A stretch of 34,293 nt of DNA, from assembly GCF_001815905.1 (NCBI RefSeq), contig NZ_KV823262.1:1-34293 (forward strand), written 5' to 3'. Below, one piece after another: positions 31,658 to 34,293 of the stretch. Each line of letters begins with the position of its first letter. The first letter of the stretch is position 1. The translations under genes were made by a program, and so were the position numbers. Below the pieces are notes generated by a model. The model worked only from the letters and a program-made list of their open reading frames with translations. It was not told the origin of the DNA and searched no databases. Origin of the DNA: Brevibacterium sp. HMSC07C04 (GTDB lineage: Bacteria > Actinomycetota > Actinomycetes > Actinomycetales > Brevibacteriaceae).

Positions 31658-33181
31658 TCAGTGACCGTTGCCGAGTCCTCCCGTGAGTCGGGCGTGGAAC
31701 GCAGTCGTGAACTCGTTCATCCCGACGAACTCGACCGCCTTGCCGTGCTGTTCGTATTTGGTCTCGATTGCGTCGAGCGCCGCGACGGTGGAGGCATCCC
31801 AGATGTGGGATCTCGTGAGGTCGATGATGACTCGGTCAGGGTCGTCGGCGTACTCGAACATGGTGGTGAGGTCGTTGCTGGAGGCGAACAGGAGCTGACC
31901 CTCGACTGTGTAATGCGCGATCCGAGCGCCATCATGTTCAGTGATCTCACGCTTTACGTCGATGAGGTGGGCGACGCGGCGCACGAACATCACAGAGGCG
32001 ACGAACACGCCGACGACGACACCGACGGCGAGGTTGTGGGTGGCGACGACGACGGCGACGGTGATGACCATGACGGTCGTCTCGCTCTTAGGCATCCGGC
32101 GCAGGGTGGAGGGCTTGATGGAGTGCCAGTCGAAGGTACCTACGGAGACCATGATCATCACCGCGACCAGCGCCGCCATGGGGATGATCGCAACGATGTC
32201 GCCGAGGACGACGATGAGGACCAAGAGGAACACACCTGCGAGGAACGTCGAGATGCGGGTGCGGGCCCCGGACACCTTCACGTTGATCATGGTCTGCCCG
32301 ATCATCGCGCAGCCGCCCATGCCGCCGAACAGGCCGGAGAGCAGGTTCGCGACGCCCTGCCCCCAGCTCTCCCGGGTCTTGTTTGAGTGGGTGTCGGTCA
32401 CATCGTCCACGAGCTTCGCCGTCATGATCGATTCCATCAGGCCTACCAGCGCCATCGCGAGGGCAAACGGCGCGATGATCGTGAAAGTCTCCCATGTCAG
32501 CGGCACATTCGGTATGAACAGCTCGGGAAGGCTGCGCGGCAGCTCACCCTTGTCGCCGACTGCGGGTACGTTGATCGCGAAGACGACCACGGCGGCGGTC
32601 ACCAGAGCGATCGAGACCAGTGGGGCCGGTATGACCTTGGTGATCTTCGGCATGAAGACCATGATCAGCAGCCCGACCGCGACGAGGGGGTAGACCATCC
32701 AGGGCACGCCGATGAGTTCGGGCACCTGTGCCATGAAGATGAGGATCGCCAGCGCGTTGACAAAGCCGACCATGACGCTGCGCGGGATGAATCGCATGAG
32801 CCTGGCGACTCCGAAGACGGCGAGGAGGATCTGGAAGACCCCAGCCAGAAGCACCGTCGCGATGAAGTAGTCCAAGCCGTAGTCGCGGGCGACGGGGGCG
32901 ATAACGAGAGCGATAGCGCCCGTCGCCGCGGTGATCATGGCGGGTCTGCCACCGAGGAACGCGATGGACACTGCCATCACGAATGAGGAGAACAAGCCCA
33001 CACGTGGATCGACGCCCGCGATGATCGAGAACGAGATCGCCTCAGGAATGAGCGCCAGCGCCACGACCAGGCCTGCGAGAACTTCGCGGGTGAGGATGCG
33101 CGGGGTCTTCAGTGCGGTGAGCACCGACGGTTCGGGCCGGTACCGACCCTTGTCTTCTTTGGTCGCAGTGGGCACGGCCAT
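31658..33181 (-). CDS. SulP-family inorganic anion transporter with STAS domain
   Basis: The 507-residue protein has a polytopic membrane domain (about residues 25-390) and a cytosolic C-terminal STAS domain (about 405-507). SulP signatures are ALIPEAISFSIIAGVDPRVGLFSSF, GGRPAMITAATGAIALV and GGMGGCAMIGQTMINVKVSGARTR. The STAS part contains VIIDLTRSHIWDASTVAALDAIE. Substrates in the family include sulfate and bicarbonate; the residues do not settle which. The start at 33181 is clear: GGAGGT lies 5 nt before the ATG, and the in-frame reading to 33442 crosses the promoter region and lacks conservation. It is divergently transcribed from a MerR regulator. Confidence 0.92.
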   Translation of the reverse strand: MAVPTATKEDKGRYRPEPSVLTALKTPRILTREVLAGLVVALALIPEAISFSIIAGVDPRVGLFSSFVMAVSIAFLGGRPAMITAATGAIALVIAPVARDYGLDYFIATVLLAGVFQILLAVFGVARLMRFIPRSVMVGFVNALAILIFMAQVPELIGVPWMVYPLVAVGLLIMVFMPKITKVIPAPLVSIALVTAAVVVFAINVPAVGDKGELPRSLPELFIPNVPLTWETFTIIAPFALAMALVGLMESIMTAKLVDDVTDTHSNKTRESWGQGVANLLSGLFGGMGGCAMIGQTMINVKVSGARTRISTFLAGVFLLVLIVVLGDIVAIIPMAALVAVMIMVSVGTFDWHSIKPSTLRRMPKSETTVMVITVAVVVATHNLAVGVVVGVFVASVMFVRRVAHLIDVKREITEHDGARIAHYTVEGQLLFASSNDLTTMFEYADDPDRVIIDLTRSHIWDASTVAALDAIETKYEQHGKAVEFVGMNEFTTAFHARLTGGLGNGH

Positions 33182-33315
33182 GCGGTACCTCCATCTGTTC
33201 AGGGCGGCGCTCTCAGGCCGAGAGCGGAGAATGTCTGGTGGTGCGCGACAACGCGCGGCTTCGCCTGGTGATAGATCGCCACGGCGGAGGCATGTCCAGC
33301 TCATGTGGACACGAG

Positions 33316-33342
33316 AGTCAACACTAACGTAACGTGAGAGTT
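33316..33342. promoter_or_regulatory. Dyad operator candidate between sulP and merR
   Basis: AACACTAACGT (33320-33330) and the complement of 33332-33342 match at 9 of 11 positions. The dyad overlaps TTGACT (33321-33316 on the minus strand), a plausible -35 element for sulP. This is a good site for autoregulation and control by the adjacent MerR protein. Confidence 0.4.
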
Positions 33343-33377
33343 GTGTCGAACTGAGACGATGAGATGAGGAGGCCTCC

Positions 33378-33761
33378 GTGCCCGAAGCGGGAATGATGCA
33401 CATCGGAGAGCTGGCTGAGCGGACAGCTCTGTCGCAGCGCACGATCCGCCACTACGACGAGATCGGACTCTTGACGCCCTCCGGACGCTCCGAGGGCGGG
33501 TTCCGGCTCTACACTGAGGGCGATCTCGGCAGACTCCTGCTGATCCGGCGCATGAAGCCACTGGGATACTCGCTCGATCAGATGGGCGACCTGCTCCGGG
33601 CGCTCGACGGCGCGGATGGCGTCGGTGCTGCCGCCGAGAGCGCCCGGCGGGCGCTGAACGATTTCCGCACCGACGCGGATGAACGCCGCGCGAAGCTTGC
33701 CAAGCAGCTTGACGCCGCTGACGAGTTCATCGGCCTGCTCGCCGCGCACTCCTCGGACTGA
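33378..33761 (+). CDS. MerR-family transcriptional regulator
   Basis: The 127-residue protein has a typical MerR winged helix-turn-helix (about residues 7-75: HIGELAERTALSQRTIRHYDEIGLLTPSGR, GGFRLYTEGDLGRLLLIRRMKPLGYSLDQM). A C-terminal helix of about 40 residues follows for antiparallel coiled-coil dimerisation. It contains no cysteine, so it is not a metal or thiol sensor of the classical MerR/CueR/SoxR type, and there is no large ligand-binding domain. The GTG start is preceded by GAGGAGG at 5 nt. Divergence from sulP suggests that it controls the transporter. It overlaps on the opposite strand with the 3' part of the next reading frame. Confidence 0.92.
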   Translation: MPEAGMMHIGELAERTALSQRTIRHYDEIGLLTPSGRSEGGFRLYTEGDLGRLLLIRRMKPLGYSLDQMGDLLRALDGADGVGAAAESARRALNDFRTDADERRAKLAKQLDAADEFIGLLAAHSSD

Positions 33762-34293
33762 GTCGAAGCAGACACACGATGCGCTATCTGTGCCAGCGAG
33801 GCCACTTCGGCAACCCGCGGCCCTTCCAGGCCGGCAACCCAGCGGACGGATGCGAAGAGCCCGTAGCCGGCCCCGGCGAAGCCCACGGTGACCACGAGCC
33901 AGCGCCCGATGCCGAGCCACAGGCTCCCGTCCACGTCGAGCGCCCACTGAGCGCCTGTGATGAGCCCGGCGATCGCCATCCAGAGCCCAGCGACGACCAC
34001 GACCACTGGCAGGAAAGCGAGGCACATCGCGGCGGCAGCCGACCAGAGCTGACGAGCCTCTAGCTTCGCCGTCGCCGCCAGGATCCGCTCGGCACGCTCG
34101 TTCGACGCGTCGAGGTTCGCGGTCATCGTGGCGGAGGCCTCCCCGGCGACCTGCTCGACGGCCTTCTCGACCCGCTCCTCGGTCCGCTTCTCGATCCGCT
34201 GGACCGCGCCGCCGACCTGGCTCACGAGCTTATGGTTCGCTGCGGCCTGCGTCTTCAGCCCCTCAATCGCCGAGGCCGTAGCCGCGCGATTCT
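33578..34293 (-). CDS. Partial coiled-coil membrane protein, possibly a mobilization-module protein
   Basis: The reading frame is open through the right edge of the window, so the N-terminus is missing. From the edge inward there is a heptad-rich helix (VGGAVQRIEKRTEERVEKAV, then NERAERILAATAKLEARQLW) followed by two membrane helices (LAFLPVVVVVAGLWMAIAGL and WLVVTVGFAGAGYGLFASV). This layout is seen in proteins encoded beside relaxases on actinobacterial mobile elements, but no relaxase is visible, so that role is a guess. The last about 60 codons run antisense through merR and are Ser/Ala/Arg-rich with no protein-like pattern. The natural C-terminus has probably been lost and replaced by chance reading frame near 33765. 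A GTG at 34225 is an alternative internal start. Confidence 0.5.
   Translation of the reverse strand, partial: NRAATASAIEGLKTQAAANHKLVSQVGGAVQRIEKRTEERVEKAVEQVAGEASATMTANLDASNERAERILAATAKLEARQLWSAAAAMCLAFLPVVVVVAGLWMAIAGLITGAQWALDVDGSLWLGIGRWLVVTVGFAGAGYGLFASVRWVAGLEGPRVAEVASLAQIAHRVSASTQSEECAASRPMNSSAASSCLASFARRSSASVRKSFSARRALSAAAPTPSAPSSARSRSPI

Noticed and set aside
33578..34293. Possible toxin-antitoxin, CRISPR or restriction genes in the accessory segment.
   Set aside because: None of the reading frames in 31560-34293 shows such motifs; only SulP, MerR and the partial membrane protein are supported.

Overview
The window is chromosomal DNA from a high-GC Gram-positive actinobacterium. 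The evidence is a WhiB1-type iron-sulfur regulator next to a PdtaS-type histidine kinase, a mycothiol S-conjugate amidase (Mca), a 180-kDa-class NAD-dependent glutamate dehydrogenase, a fused biotin carboxylase/BCCP subunit, and several small families found mainly in actinobacteria (DUF2505, DUF4245, DUF4307, DUF6912, Rv3235-type). I cannot name the genus from sequence alone; a mycothiol-producing member of the Actinomycetales/Micrococcales range fits.

Layout. (1) 1-4600: an envelope/unknown block with an Rv3235-type protein and a LysM membrane protein on the minus strand, a divergent protein of unknown function, a small excisionase-type DNA-binding protein, a SAF-domain (CpaB-like) protein translationally coupled to a CpaE/TadZ-like ATPase homologue with a degenerate P-loop, and a DUF6912 protein. 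No other Tad-pilus gene is visible. (2) 4670-13682: DUF2505, then the very large gdh gene overlapping pdtaS by 4 nt, whiB1 convergent to pdtaS, and lpdA, a flavoprotein without the disulfide cysteines. (3) 13843-17437, minus strand: an SGNH-fold protein with altered catalytic blocks overlapping maf, then the acyl-CoA carboxylase alpha chain. (4) 17559-31218: housekeeping genes whose content and order resemble the M. tuberculosis Rv1080c-Rv1110 region (greA, DUF4307, mca, small membrane protein, hemolysin III, prenyl transferase; fumC, glpX, DUF4245; xseB, xseA, ispH), plus an AI-2E family transporter, a beta-carbonic anhydrase between glpX and fumC, and rmuC. (5) 31320-34293: an accessory segment. 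A luciferase-like oxidoreductase gene breaks off after 80 codons, followed by a SulP anion transporter, a divergent MerR regulator, and the edge of a coiled-coil/membrane protein gene that runs out of the window.

Two genome-style features stand out. First, at least eight genes have a TANNNT-like or NACAAT-like -10 hexamer whose last base lies exactly 7 nt before the first base of the start codon, and two more have it 8 nt before. This indicates leaderless transcripts. Second, convergent gene pairs are often separated by long, nearly perfect inverted repeats (stems of about 11 to 29 bp) that look like bidirectional terminators.

I did not find CRISPR arrays, tRNA or rRNA genes, complete insertion sequences or an obvious new defence system. 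The least explained parts are the orphan SAF/CpaE-like cluster at 1-4.6 kb and the accessory boundary at about 31.56 kb.
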